Numbered from the stretch's first letter, positions 25,897-35,410 are shown. The stretch: DNA of 64,000 bases from JAPLNB01 sp964451955 (GCA_964451955.1 CAYVKG010000005.1:1-64000), one strand, 5' to 3'. Numbers and translations: made by a program. The notes: generated by a model from the letters alone, not told the origin.

Positions 25897-26733
25897 ATGC
25901 GAGTGGTCCGGACGATTGCCGAAGTACGCTCTGAGCGGGCCAAACTGGAGAGGCTCGCGCTGGTGCCCACGATGGGGGCATTGCATGCGGGGCACATTTC
26001 GCTGATGCAGACGGCCAGGAAGCACGCGCCGCACGTTGCCGTCAGCATTTTTGTCAACCCGACGCAGTTTGGCCCGCGTGAGGATTTTGGGAAGTATCCC
26101 AGGCCAATCGAAGCTGATTTGAAGAAATGCGAGGAAGCGGGGGTTGAGCTTGTGTTCAATCCTGCCGTCGAGGAGATGTATAGACCCGGGCTTGCCGATG
26201 TGGCGATTGACCTGCCGTCGCTGACCGGTGTTCTGGAGGGTGCGAAGCGACCGGGTCATTTCAAAGGCGTTTGCCAGGTAGTCGCGAAGCTGTTCAACAT
26301 TTTTGATCCCAACGTTGCCTGTTTTGGTCAGAAGGACTATCAACAACTGCGTATCATCACGGCGATGGTGGAGTCGTTGGACTGGCCGATCCAGATTGTT
26401 CCGTGTCCGACGATTCGCGAGCCGGACGGTCTGGCGATGTCGAGCCGGAACGCGTATCTCTCGCCGGAGGAACGTCAGCGTGCGTTGGCGATATCAAGGG
26501 CATTGCGTCTTGCGCGGGACCAGGTGAAGGCGGGTTACCGCCCGACGAACCGGCTGATCACGACGATGCAGAATACGTTGCTGGAACAGCACCTCCTGAT
26601 TGACTATGTTGCCGCCGTAGATCCGTTCACGTTCAAGAATGTGGCGGAGGTGGCCGGTCCGACGCTTCTGGCGATTGCCGCGCGTGTTGGGGCGACTCGC
26701 CTGATTGACAACACGATTGTGCGGCCGGCCTGA
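25897..26733 (+). CDS. panC: Pantothenate synthetase
   Basis: Condenses pantoate with beta-alanine using ATP, the last step of pantothenate synthesis. The 278-residue protein has the nucleotidyl-transferase signature PTMGALHAGH, the VSIFVNPTQF segment, FGQKDYQQL and the KMSKS-like LAMSSRNAYLS. GGAG lies 5 bases before the ATG at 25897. An in-frame ATG at 25879, overlapping the folK stop as ATGA, would add six residues and is a possible alternative. Confidence 0.95.
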   Translation: MRVVRTIAEVRSERAKLERLALVPTMGALHAGHISLMQTARKHAPHVAVSIFVNPTQFGPREDFGKYPRPIEADLKKCEEAGVELVFNPAVEEMYRPGLADVAIDLPSLTGVLEGAKRPGHFKGVCQVVAKLFNIFDPNVACFGQKDYQQLRIITAMVESLDWPIQIVPCPTIREPDGLAMSSRNAYLSPEERQRALAISRALRLARDQVKAGYRPTNRLITTMQNTLLEQHLLIDYVAAVDPFTFKNVAEVAGPTLLAIAARVGATRLIDNTIVRPA

Positions 26734-26774
26734 GTCCGGTGGGTGGAGGCTGGTGGAGGGCTGGGTGGTCGCCT

Positions 26775-27962
26775 TCAATCGGCTGTGAGGAACTGCGCCG
26801 TTGGCGTCCACCATGCCGCATGCTGTGACCATGGTTCCTTGACGCCTTTGGGTTCTGTCAGGTAGCTGACGCCGCCCCAGATGACGAGTCCATCGGCGTC
26901 TTGGCGGCAGGTGGCGAGTTGGAGTTGCCAGAAGTTGGCCGGTATTTTTTGTCCCTTCAGGGGCGTGCTGTTGTGATACTCCATCCAGATGAAGGGGATG
27001 ACGGGTTTGTTGTATCGCCGGCTTTCGAGGATGTTGGCCTTGGCGTAATAAGGCCAGTCCTTTGGGGTGTCGTAGTAAGTGTAGATTGAGGGGAAGATGT
27101 AATCGCATTTTTCGGCCAGCGGCCTGAAGATATCGTTGGCGGCCTGCCACTGCTTGAAGTGTTTCTCGTATTCAGGGAATCGTTGGTCCCACCAGGGCTC
27201 GCCGCGATGTTCGAGGGCGCGGAGGTAGTTAACGGCTGCCCAGTACTCGCGGCGTGGGAAGCTGCCATAGAAACCGAGTTTGACTTCGGGGCGTTCGTCG
27301 CGTACCCAGGCGACGATTTGGGCATACATGTCGATAGTCTTCTGCACATCGTCGGGTTTGTCTCGGCGGATATCCTCGGGGAAATGTTCGATGTCGATGC
27401 AGAGTATTTGGCGTCGATCGGCGGCGCGCCTGGCGACCATGCGGGTGGCCGGCTCATTGGGTTTGGTCATGTCGTATCCGCCGCCGGGCTTATCGAGGAG
27501 ATAGAAGAACTCGGCGGCAGCGACGTAGATGTTCTCGACGCCCATGGTCTTGAGGTTGGGCTTGTCGGTGAAATAAGTGGAATCGAAGACGCGGAAGGGG
27601 CTTGTCCTGGCGGAGGCGATGGGTGTTGCCGACGGGAGGCCTGTGGCCATGCGGACGCGATAGGAATAGAGCGTATCGGGGGAGAGCGGCGCATCCGTGT
27701 AGGAGGATGCTTGGGGGGGCAGTTGAGCGATTAGGGCAAATGCGCCGTTGCCGGTTGCACGTTCGACCATACAGCCGGCGCTACCGGTTTGCGGGGCGGT
27801 CCAAGCGAGTTTGATGGCGGGGACGTTTGCGAGGGCGATTGCCTGGAGTTGAGCAACGGGGGCGTGATCGATGGTGGGGGGGGTGGGACTGGGGGTGATT
27901 TCCGCGCATCCGGTTGCGATCAATGCAGCGACGACCGCGATCAGACATCGGCCGAGTTTCAT
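26775..27962 (-). CDS. Secreted lipoprotein with Fn3-like domain and putative hydrolase barrel
   Basis: A 395-residue protein with a signal peptide and lipobox (ALIATGC, Cys19), so a lipid-anchored envelope protein. Residues about 40-130 look like a fibronectin-III-type beta domain (LAWTAPQTGSAGCMVERA, then YSYRVRMATG). The rest, about 150-395, resembles a TIM-barrel glycoside hydrolase: CIDIEHFPED near residue 205, LGFYGSF, YIFPSIYTYY, PVIPFIWMEYHN and GLVIWGG follow the order of strand-end motifs. Hyaluronidase-like or GH71-like enzymes are possible; family and substrate remain uncertain. It converges with panC. Confidence 0.7.
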   Translation of the reverse strand: MKLGRCLIAVVAALIATGCAEITPSPTPPTIDHAPVAQLQAIALANVPAIKLAWTAPQTGSAGCMVERATGNGAFALIAQLPPQASSYTDAPLSPDTLYSYRVRMATGLPSATPIASARTSPFRVFDSTYFTDKPNLKTMGVENIYVAAAEFFYLLDKPGGGYDMTKPNEPATRMVARRAADRRQILCIDIEHFPEDIRRDKPDDVQKTIDMYAQIVAWVRDERPEVKLGFYGSFPRREYWAAVNYLRALEHRGEPWWDQRFPEYEKHFKQWQAANDIFRPLAEKCDYIFPSIYTYYDTPKDWPYYAKANILESRRYNKPVIPFIWMEYHNSTPLKGQKIPANFWQLQLATCRQDADGLVIWGGVSYLTEPKGVKEPWSQHAAWWTPTAQFLTAD

Positions 27963-28084
27963 GTGGTCATCTCCCGTGCGTGGCTCGAATAGCCGGATGA
28001 TAGCACGGTGGCAAGGGCGTGTCGCGACGAACGGGAATGCGCGAGCGGTTGTTGGCTGTGTGGGGCGCTGTGATGCGGGGTTGA

Positions 28085-28117
28085 GAAAGCAGCCCCGGAC
28101 GGCGATCCGGGGCTGGG
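28085..28117 (-). terminator. Terminator of the gsp operon
   Basis: CAGCCCCGGA / TCCGGGGCTG, a perfect 10-bp stem with a 6-base loop at 28092-28117. On the minus strand CTTTCT follows. It lies 40 bases after the last gene of the secretion operon. Confidence 0.7.
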
Positions 28118-28156
28118 TTGGATTCTGATGGGTGATGCGGCGGGTGGAGGGTTGTG

Positions 28157-28645
28157 CTATTCTTTGCTTACCGCCTCATTGAGCCGTTGGAGGAAGCGTT
28201 GTTCGGGCACGTCGATCACATCGGCGATGAGCGAGCCTCCCGAGACCTGCACATTGACAGCCCATCGGGAGTCGGAATGGCTCGGCTCGGGGTCGTAGAT
28301 GATGATGCGACCGGGTTTGCCACGAAGCTCGAGTCCCCTGCGGTCGTAAACGTAGGGTTTGCCGGAGGCTGGGCAGAGGAGCGGAATGGGCTTGTCGATG
28401 GCGTCCATTGCGGAGAGATCCGCGAGCTTTTCGGGGAGTCGTTTGTACAGGTGGTAGTAGAGGAGGAGGGATCCGCAGACTTCGTGGAGCCGTTCTGCGC
28501 ACGGGTCCGCAACGGGCAGTTGGGATGACGAGAGGTGGGTGTCGGTGGGTGATGCCGCGGGATCGCCAGTCGCGCGGCAGCCAGGGGCACCAGCCGCCAG
28601 GGCGATGAGGATCAGGAGCTGAATGGCGCTTCTGGTTTGTCGCAT
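28157..28645 (-). CDS. Lipoprotein following gspD, candidate pilotin or pseudopilin-like partner
   Basis: A 162-residue protein with a signal peptide and lipobox (AAGAPGC, Cys23). Residues 47-140 have a helix, LYKRLPEKLADLSA, then PASGKPYVYDRRGLEL. This resembles the C-terminal part of GspG-type pseudopilins (L-P-x-L ... G-x-P-Y-x-Y), but with no N-terminal pilin helix. It starts two bases after the gspD stop and ends the operon. A secretin-associated lipoprotein (pilotin role) would suit this place; this is inference, as there is no clear match to GspS. Confidence 0.7.
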   Translation of the reverse strand: MRQTRSAIQLLILIALAAGAPGCRATGDPAASPTDTHLSSSQLPVADPCAERLHEVCGSLLLYYHLYKRLPEKLADLSAMDAIDKPIPLLCPASGKPYVYDRRGLELRGKPGRIIIYDPEPSHSDSRWAVNVQVSGGSLIADVIDVPEQRFLQRLNEAVSKE

Positions 28646-28647
28646 GG

Positions 28648-31044
28648 CTATTTGGCAGGCCGGGTGGTCGACGGGTTCATGGCGTTCATGTGGTCGTCGA
28701 AGTTGCCCTTTTCGACGGCGTTTGGCACGAGTTTGACGGAACCAGCCTCTTGTTTAGAGATGGGGGTGAGATCTTTGGGGGCCGGGGCGACGTGCGGCGT
28801 GAGGAAGATCAGGAGTTCCGTTTTTGTTTTCTTGGATTGTTTGCGCTGAAATGCCAAGCCGACGATGGGGATATCGCCGAGCACCGGGACCTTGTCGAGG
28901 GTTTCGGTGTTTCGGTCTTCCATGAGACCGCCGATGACGATGGTTTGGCGATCCTGTATGCTGACGCGGCTTTGTGCTGAGCGGACGGCATAGACGGGGG
29001 CTCGGAGGTTCTCGGAGACGGTGATGTACTCACCGGTCAAAGCGGAGATTGACGGGGCGACGTCCATGATGACCAATCCGTCGGCGTTGATGTGAGGGAC
29101 GACGTCGAGAATGATGCCGATGTCGCGATAGTCGAGGGTGTTGATAGTCTGGGCTGTTTCGGTGGTACGTGATTCGCCGACGAAGGGGACGGACTTTCCG
29201 ACGGTGATGGTGGCTTGCTGGTTGTCGCTGGTGAGGATGTAGGGTCGGGAGAGGACGTCGAGCTTGCCGGCGGTTTGGAGGGCATGGAGGGTTGCGGTGA
29301 AGTCTTGTTCGATGACTTTGGCGACGAGTCCGCTGCTTGCATTGGCTTGGCCGAAGTCGGTTCCGGTCCTGGTTCCAAAGCCGCTGGGGCGGATATTGAG
29401 GACGGAGAACTCGGTGCCAAGGTCGGTGGCATTGTCGTGAGTGACTTCGGCGATGAGGACTTTGATGAGGACTTGTGGGGTTGGGCGGTCCAGTTCCTCG
29501 ATGACCTCTTTGACCCGCTCCCAGTACTTGGGATTGGACATGACGAGGAGGGAGTTGGTGTCTTCGTCAGCGACGCAATAGACCTGGCCGCTGAGGCTGG
29601 CGGCGGTTCCCCTAGCGCCTGCCGAGAGTCCGCCGCCGAAGGAGACGCCGCCGCCGCCGAACCCGGTTCCGGTTCGCTGCATGCCGGTTCCGCCGAGGCC
29701 GCCGAAGGTACCGGTTCCGCCGGAGGTTCGTCCGCCGGAGGTTCGTCCGCCGCCGAAGGCAGATCCGGTGGTTCCGCCGAAGCCGCCGGTTGTGGTACGG
29801 CGTTGTGTTTGGGTGGTTCCCGTGGTTCGTCTGGCGCCGCCGTAGGCTCCGCCGCCGAAGATGCTGTTGACGACGGATTCAAGGTTGATGGCGCGGCCGT
29901 TCTTGACGTTATAGATATTGACGGCTTCGTTTTCGGATGGGTCGGCGTCGATTTCTTGAACGACTTTGACGACGACGGCGAGTGTATCGGCGGGCCCTGA
30001 GACGACGACGGTGTTGGTGCGTTCGTCAGCGGAGGCGGTGAGGCGGATCTGCCGGCGAGCGCCGCCGGAACTGCCGGCACCACCGCGTTGCCCGAACACG
30101 GCGCCGAACATTTGTCCCGCGGCACCGCCGCCGAAGGGCGAGGCACCGCCGCCGAAGGGCGAGGCACCGCCGCCACGGCCACCCGTTTGCTGTCCGCCAC
30201 GACCCCCGCCGCCGCCCCCGCCCTGGGTTGTGTCTTCGCGGAAGACGTCGGTGATGAGTCTGGCGACGGCGGTGGCATTGGCGAACTTGAGTTGGATCAC
30301 CTTGACGTCGCCGGCGGTTGACATTTGAGTGTCGAGGGTGCTGATGATTTCGGCGAGCCGTTTAATGTTGGCTGCGGAATCGGTGATGATGATGGTATTG
30401 CTGGAGGCATTGGATGTCAGGTCGGCCTCGGCGGTATTGATCAGAGGCGACAGGTCTTGGCGGAGTTGGACGGCATCGGCGTACTTGATGGGAATGACCT
30501 GTGTGATCAACTCGTCGGTTGCGTCGATCTTGTTCGGATCGCTGCCGGAGCGGACGGGGATATTCGCCTTTTTTGCCTTGTCACGGGAGACGATTTTGAG
30601 GATGCGTCCCATCTGGATGGCGGCGTAGCCGTTATTTTTGAGCGCGGTGTTGAGGAGGGCGACCGCCTCGTCTGGACTGACGGGGGTCATGCTGAGGAGT
30701 GTAGAGCGGCCTTCCACGCGTGTTTCCTTGACGATGATGAACTTAGCCACCTCGGAGAGTTGTTCGAGGACGGCGTCGATGGAGGCGTCCTTGAAATTGA
30801 GGATGAGGCCGCCGTCGAGCTTGGTCACATAGACCGGACGTGTTGCCGGCGGAACCGAGGGGCGGGTTGTCGGGACCGCCTGAGTTCCCGGCGAAGGCTG
30901 GGTGGTGGGCGGCACGACGGCAATCACGTCTGCCGGCGCGGTTGCCGGTTGGGTTGAAGGCTCGGCGGTCTGAGCCGCGACAGCCGTTGCCAGAGAGAGA
31001 ATGGAAATCAGCGATGTGAGTTTGACTGTCCAGTGCCTGCTCAT
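28648..31044 (-). CDS. gspD: Type II secretion secretin GspD
   Basis: Outer-membrane channel of the type II secretion system. The 798-residue protein has a Sec signal peptide (cleavage near AVAA-QT), a Pro/Thr-rich segment, N-terminal ring domains and a C-terminal secretin domain. Secretin hallmarks are VPFVGESRTTE, IGIILDVVPHIN and VIGGLMEDRNTETLDKVPVLGD. Two low-complexity Gly-rich inserts interrupt the N-domains: GGGASPFGGG-type near residues 280-320 and GGRTSGGRTSGG-type near 430-475, coded by short tandem repeats. The start at ATG 31044 has AAGGG upstream; the longer frame needs TTG. gspC lies 80 bases upstream. Confidence 0.92.
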   Translation of the reverse strand: MSRHWTVKLTSLISILSLATAVAAQTAEPSTQPATAPADVIAVVPPTTQPSPGTQAVPTTRPSVPPATRPVYVTKLDGGLILNFKDASIDAVLEQLSEVAKFIIVKETRVEGRSTLLSMTPVSPDEAVALLNTALKNNGYAAIQMGRILKIVSRDKAKKANIPVRSGSDPNKIDATDELITQVIPIKYADAVQLRQDLSPLINTAEADLTSNASSNTIIITDSAANIKRLAEIISTLDTQMSTAGDVKVIQLKFANATAVARLITDVFREDTTQGGGGGGGRGGQQTGGRGGGASPFGGGASPFGGGAAGQMFGAVFGQRGGAGSSGGARRQIRLTASADERTNTVVVSGPADTLAVVVKVVQEIDADPSENEAVNIYNVKNGRAINLESVVNSIFGGGAYGGARRTTGTTQTQRRTTTGGFGGTTGSAFGGGRTSGGRTSGGTGTFGGLGGTGMQRTGTGFGGGGVSFGGGLSAGARGTAASLSGQVYCVADEDTNSLLVMSNPKYWERVKEVIEELDRPTPQVLIKVLIAEVTHDNATDLGTEFSVLNIRPSGFGTRTGTDFGQANASSGLVAKVIEQDFTATLHALQTAGKLDVLSRPYILTSDNQQATITVGKSVPFVGESRTTETAQTINTLDYRDIGIILDVVPHINADGLVIMDVAPSISALTGEYITVSENLRAPVYAVRSAQSRVSIQDRQTIVIGGLMEDRNTETLDKVPVLGDIPIVGLAFQRKQSKKTKTELLIFLTPHVAPAPKDLTPISKQEAGSVKLVPNAVEKGNFDDHMNAMNPSTTRPAK
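30126..30179. repeat. 18-bp tandem repeats in gspD
   Basis: The unit CCGCCGCCGAAGGGCGAGG (18-bp period) occurs as adjacent copies and encodes GGASPF repeats of the secretin's Gly-rich insert. Such repeats can change in number by slippage. Confidence 0.7.
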
Positions 31045-31124
31045 AGTGAAGCCCTTCGTATGCCCGGCCAAAACAGTTCGTACGTTTGTGCCGCTCGAAT
31101 AACTGTGTTGCGTGTCGTGTTTGC

Positions 31125-31904
31125 CTACCTGCCGGTCTCCTGTGCACGGCGTTGGCGCATTCGTTCTTCGATGCTCAAGGCATCAGCCGGCGGCCCATCC
31201 GAGGTTGGGGCGGCGCCGGGGGTTGTATCCTGGGGTTGTGTTGGTTGGTCAGGGGGGATTGGGGGCGGCATGGGTGCTCCGCTCAATTCTGCTGCGCGTC
31301 TAGCTCGGAGCCTGGCTTCGGCGTCGCCGCCGGCGAAGGAACCTGAATCTCCAGAGACGGGCAGGGTTGTTGCGGAGGCATAGTCTGCCATGGCGAATTG
31401 CGAGCCGCCCTCGAAGTTCATACCGATGGCGACGTGTGTGACTCGGCCGTCCACCTCATATTCGAGGCCATCCATGGTGACACTGATGACTTTTCCGCGA
31501 GCGATGCTGTCGCCTGCGCGGACTCGGCGGGTGGTTCCGGCGCGGCCGTCTTCGACGAAGGCGAGGTAGACGGCGCCTTCTGTTTCGGACGGTTCGACCA
31601 GCACGATGCCGCGCAGGGCATAGGATTGCTCAGGCCGATAGGATCGTGGTTCTCGCGGTCCGGTGTTGGTTGTCTGGGCTATTCGTGACCGGTCACGAAC
31701 GAAGATGTTGTATAACCAGATGGTGCTGTACTTTTCGGAGAACGCCCGATCCTCGGCGCGGTAGCCTCCGCGGTCTGAGCCGCGTTCGCCCGCGCGGTCG
31801 TTTCGGCGGTCATTGCGGTCGAACCGGTCCTGCGCGAACAGGGCCGTGGCGGTCAGTCCCACCGCCGCAACCACGGTGGCCAGTATCCTATGCCGTCGAG
31901 TCAT
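31125..31904 (-). CDS. gspC: GspC/PilP-like periplasmic linker protein
   Basis: A 259-residue protein with a signal-anchor or signal peptide (LATVVAAVGLTATALFA) and an Arg/Asp-rich low-complexity region (residues 26-52). A homology-region-like beta domain follows (about 60-165): FVRDRSRIAQ, YALRGIVLV, RRVRAGDSIARGKVISV, LEYEVDGRVTHVAIG. This pattern fits the GspC HR/PilP fold that contacts the secretin. The C-terminus is disordered and Pro-rich. GGAGGACA precedes the ATG, which overlaps gspM by ATGA. Position before gspD supports the call; sequence similarity is weak. Confidence 0.75.
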   Translation of the reverse strand: MTRRHRILATVVAAVGLTATALFAQDRFDRNDRRNDRAGERGSDRGGYRAEDRAFSEKYSTIWLYNIFVRDRSRIAQTTNTGPREPRSYRPEQSYALRGIVLVEPSETEGAVYLAFVEDGRAGTTRRVRAGDSIARGKVISVTMDGLEYEVDGRVTHVAIGMNFEGGSQFAMADYASATTLPVSGDSGSFAGGDAEARLRARRAAELSGAPMPPPIPPDQPTQPQDTTPGAAPTSDGPPADALSIEERMRQRRAQETGR

Positions 31905-32485
31905 GGTCTGTCCTCCCGGATCGACGCAATTGCTCCGGCCTTGGCCGGCTTTTCGACCTCAGGCGCCAGGAAGAGGGTCGAGACGCCGATGTGAATCGCC
32001 AATTCATCAGTTCCTTCTCGCTGGGATGTGATCTGGATGTCGGAGATCCGCAGAGGTTTGGTGGAGGTCTGGATTCGGTCGAGGAAGCGGGCGATCGATC
32101 GCATCGAGGCGCTACCAGTGGCGCGGATCGTGATTTTCTGGAAGTGCTTGTCAGATTCCGGGCGGTCCGGCTTGAGGGAGGAGAGTGCAATGCCGGACTC
32201 CTGGGCCCATCGCTGCACATCGCTGAGGACCTGGCTTTCGGCCGCGGGGGCATCGCCCTTGATTCCGGCGGCCAGCATTTCCTTCCATCGCGGCGTCATT
32301 CGCCGGTTGTTTTCCAGGAGCGTGAGAGCCGGCGTCAATTCGTTTTCCGTCAAGAGCTTCAACTGGCTGCGCAGCTCCGACTGGCGATCGAGGAGGGGCG
32401 TCAGCAGGAATCGATCCAGCACCAACACGCCGACCACCGTCGCAGCGATGATTCCGGCTATGCGTTCTCGTTTTGACAAAATCAC
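31901..32485 (-). CDS. gspM: GspM/PilO-like platform protein
   Basis: A 194-residue bitopic inner-membrane protein: basic N-terminus, one membrane helix (about 9-27), a coiled-coil (LDRQSELRSQLKLLTEN) and a ferredoxin-like C-terminal domain. This is the PilO/GspM plan. The start is set at GTG 32485: it lies four bases after the gspL stop, with GGAG 8 bases upstream. Longer frames overlap gspL and lack signals. Confidence 0.82.
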   Translation of the reverse strand: MILSKRERIAGIIAATVVGVLVLDRFLLTPLLDRQSELRSQLKLLTENELTPALTLLENNRRMTPRWKEMLAAGIKGDAPAAESQVLSDVQRWAQESGIALSSLKPDRPESDKHFQKITIRATGSASMRSIARFLDRIQTSTKPLRISDIQITSQREGTDELAIHIGVSTLFLAPEVEKPAKAGAIASIREDRP

Positions 32486-32489
32486 AGCA

Positions 32490-33929
32490 CTACTCCAAGC
32501 CGATGTAGGTGAAGGTGAAGGTAAAAGCGGTTTCCCGGGATCTTCCACCGGCGTCACGGGAGTCGAGCCGCTTGACATCCTTGAACTTCGGGTTTGCCAA
32601 CAGCTTATCCTGTACGCGTTGAATGCTTTCCAAGTCCGGGGCCTTGCCGGTGACCTGGCCCTTGCCGTCGGCGCGGAAGGAGAACATGGTGGCGTAGACC
32701 CTGCCTTCTGGTGGGAAGGCCGCGGTCACATCGCGCAGGCAGGCCAGGTGTGGAGGCCGGGTTTGGAACCACCCTCGAGCGGCTCGGACCTTGTCAACGA
32801 CGGCCTGTGCGGACTTAACGGAAGGCTTCAGGTCGGCCAATTGGCGTTTCAGGTCGGTCAGGGCGACCTGCTGATAGTGGATGTCGTAGGCGAGCCAAGC
32901 GAGCCCGAGGACGATAACGATGCCGGCGAGAATGGCCAGAACGGTCTGGCGTCCGACGCGATGCTGTTTTGGGGCGGCCAGTCGCGTGTGGAGAAAATCG
33001 ACTGCGAGCCGCCCCGGTCGGGAACCGGCCACGGCCAGGGCGACGGCGATCCCGAGTTTTCGGGAGTCTGGGCTCTGCGGTTCTTGGGAGGTCACGCCGA
33101 GCGTCGCCATTTGGTGCTGGACCCGCACCTCGAGTCCGACTCGCTCGGCGAGCGAGTCGGCCGCGGATGAATCAAGGCCCACGCCATCCCAGAGGAAGAC
33201 TCGTCGGGGCTTTGAGTCGGTCGGGTCATCGCCCATCAACGCAACGGCTCGCTGCAACTCGCTGCCGAGCGCCGCAATCGTAGCGGGGCTGAGATGCCCA
33301 TTGTCGGTCACCTTGGCGCCGCCCGGCAACAGCATATGTTTCAGCATTCGCGGCGCGGTGCTGCCGCGGAGCATCAATTCTGCGGAGTCGTCTGAGAGGA
33401 TGACGGAAAGCAGGGCGTTGTTGTCGTCGGCGCTGGCCGAGAGCGTCAATGAGGAACTTGTCACGGCGGTCACGGAGAGTCCCGCCTCTTCCGACATTCG
33501 CAGGATTCGGTCCATATGCTGGCGGGTGATAGCGGTGAGGAGCACCTTTGTGGACCGATCCGAGTTTGGCGTTCCGACATAGTCGAAGACGAGATCCAGA
33601 TCGCCGGGGAAATCGCGTTCCGCCTGAAGGCGTAACATGGTTGCAGCCACCTGGGGGGCTGCCGGCGGAACCTCCTTTTCCCTGGCGAGCAGCCATCTCG
33701 CGGGCGTGCCGATGACGGCGTGTGACGCCGAGAAGTGGTGCTGTCGCAGGAACTGCCGGAGCGCCGTGCCGAGGGCCTCGGGTTTTTCCCAGGACAGATC
33801 ACCGGTGATCGCGAACTGCGCAGTTGGTCCAAGTTCGCGGCGGTCTCGTGTCACACGAACCTGTGCAGCCGCGATGCACCGATCCGAGACCGCAAGGCCG
33901 AGAAGATTCGACGAGCCCAAGAGCTTCAC
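32490..33929 (-). CDS. gspL: GspL/PilM-PilN-like platform protein
   Basis: A 479-residue protein combining an actin-like cytoplasmic domain (residues 1-320, LLGLAVSDRCIAAAQV at the start), a membrane helix (about 332-352) and a PilN-like periplasmic region with a final ferredoxin-like fold. It should tie the GspE ATPase to GspM in the inner membrane. The start is a GTG at 33929 overlapping the gspK stop (GTGA), with a strong GGAGGT before it. Confidence 0.85.
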   Translation of the reverse strand: MKLLGSSNLLGLAVSDRCIAAAQVRVTRDRRELGPTAQFAITGDLSWEKPEALGTALRQFLRQHHFSASHAVIGTPARWLLAREKEVPPAAPQVAATMLRLQAERDFPGDLDLVFDYVGTPNSDRSTKVLLTAITRQHMDRILRMSEEAGLSVTAVTSSSLTLSASADDNNALLSVILSDDSAELMLRGSTAPRMLKHMLLPGGAKVTDNGHLSPATIAALGSELQRAVALMGDDPTDSKPRRVFLWDGVGLDSSAADSLAERVGLEVRVQHQMATLGVTSQEPQSPDSRKLGIAVALAVAGSRPGRLAVDFLHTRLAAPKQHRVGRQTVLAILAGIVIVLGLAWLAYDIHYQQVALTDLKRQLADLKPSVKSAQAVVDKVRAARGWFQTRPPHLACLRDVTAAFPPEGRVYATMFSFRADGKGQVTGKAPDLESIQRVQDKLLANPKFKDVKRLDSRDAGGRSRETAFTFTFTYIGLE

Positions 33930-35410
33930 CTGGTACCTCCACTGCTCACATTGCTGACATTGATGCCAGTGCCGATCGACAAGCGATTCGAGGGAACAAG
34001 CGCGCCGCTCCTGAGATCTTCAAGAATTGCGCGGTCCAGTGGCCAGCCTTGATGTGTCAGGTCTTTCCGAAACACGATGCGTGCCGGGCTGGACTGAGCA
34101 TCGACCACGATGCGGCAGCGTTTGAAGGCCCGGCCGTCAGGACTAACGGCCACAATATCCGCGGAGAACTGGTACGCGGACGTAGTAATCAGGTTTCCAA
34201 TTTCCACGGATTTTCGGGGGATGGCCTCGACGACCCACGCGGGGTTGGCGAATTCCTCTTCGGTGAGGGTCGCACGTCTGGCGATGATGGCTTCGACGTC
34301 GTTCTCGTCCAAGGCCGACAAGCAGAGGAGCACCTCGCGTGGTGCGGTGGAGATGTTGATCAGGCCGGTGCGTGCCTGGTTGGCGGAAGCCGTCAGTCGC
34401 GGCGCCACCCGCGTGAACTCGTCCAAGGTCATGCCGCTGCGTTGATAGAAATCGTAGATATTGCGGAACTGGGGCTGGGGGCGGATGCGGCTGCGCAGCG
34501 AGTTAGCCCGGGCCGATCCGAGCGTTTCGCTCAGGTAGCTGGCCACCTGTTGTTCCTGGGTGTTGACATTGATCTTGGTTTCGCCGGTGGAGCTTGTTGC
34601 GTTTGCCGGTTCTTTGCTGTAGACCGTGACGTAATCATAGAGGCCGTGGGTGAGGCTCCAATCGTTATTGGAGGTGATGCCGGTAATTGGGCTGCTGTTC
34701 TGTTGTCTGCGGGCCGCTGCGGAGGACCGTGAGGAACCGCCGCTGATGCCGGTGAGCGGGCTCTGGGCTCCGGGCTGCATCGCGTCGAAGCTGGCCGCGG
34801 GGTCGAAGGTCTGGTCGATACCCTCGGACGATCCGTAGAGCAGGTTCTTGGTGAATCCCCGTATGAGGAGGAGTTCCTCGACTGTTTCGAGGGGCGCGTT
34901 CTTGCAGTAATAGGGTTTGAACTGGGTGAGGTACTGTTCATTCTCTGCGCCAAAAGCCGTCATGTTTTCGTCCGTGTCGCGCCAATCGATGACGGCAGCG
35001 GCGAGTTCCTCGTTCATCCAGGGGAGGAGGGCGAGCATGTCGATTCCCGCGGAGTTCAGGTTGACCTTGGAGGCCTCATCGACCAGTCCCCACAGAGGCA
35101 GTGAGGGGTCGCCGAAGTCCGGCCTGACGATCCAGAAGCACCCTTCGCCGACGCTAACGGCCTGGAAATAGTCTTGCGCCATCATGAGCGCGTAGTCTTT
35201 CTGGGTTTCGAGGAGGGCCAGCACATACTGTTCGGCGCCTCGCTCGACGGCGGCAGCCTGGATTGCCGCCACTTCATTGGCCGACGCGATGGCTTCGACG
35301 CGCATGGTTCGCGCCAGCACGATGGCCATGCCGGCCAACACGAAGACGATCCAGAGGGTTGCGATGAGCACGGTTCCGCTTCGCCGGGGGTATGCCAGAG
35401 GGGATTTCAT
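33926..35410 (-). CDS. gspK: Minor pseudopilin GspK
   Basis: A 494-residue GspK: a prepilin-type N-terminus lacking the Glu5 of other pilins (RRSGTVLIATLWIVFVLAGMA) followed by a large globular domain. It carries SKVNLNSAG and helix-hairpin-helix-like repeats (EELLLIRGF, TLDEFTRVAPRL), as in the GspK helical domain. GspK caps the pseudopilus with GspI and GspJ. It is longer than E. coli GspK (about 325 residues) because of a Ser/Gly/Gln-rich loop near residues 215-260. GGAGGT precedes the ATG, which overlaps gspJ by ATGA. Confidence 0.9.
   Translation of the reverse strand: MKSPLAYPRRSGTVLIATLWIVFVLAGMAIVLARTMRVEAIASANEVAAIQAAAVERGAEQYVLALLETQKDYALMMAQDYFQAVSVGEGCFWIVRPDFGDPSLPLWGLVDEASKVNLNSAGIDMLALLPWMNEELAAAVIDWRDTDENMTAFGAENEQYLTQFKPYYCKNAPLETVEELLLIRGFTKNLLYGSSEGIDQTFDPAASFDAMQPGAQSPLTGISGGSSRSSAAARRQQNSSPITGITSNNDWSLTHGLYDYVTVYSKEPANATSSTGETKINVNTQEQQVASYLSETLGSARANSLRSRIRPQPQFRNIYDFYQRSGMTLDEFTRVAPRLTASANQARTGLINISTAPREVLLCLSALDENDVEAIIARRATLTEEEFANPAWVVEAIPRKSVEIGNLITTSAYQFSADIVAVSPDGRAFKRCRIVVDAQSSPARIVFRKDLTHQGWPLDRAILEDLRSGALVPSNRLSIGTGINVSNVSSGGTR

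Noticed and set aside
30126..30179. Short repeats in gspD as a CRISPR-like array
   Set aside because: They are contiguous in-frame coding repeats without spacers.
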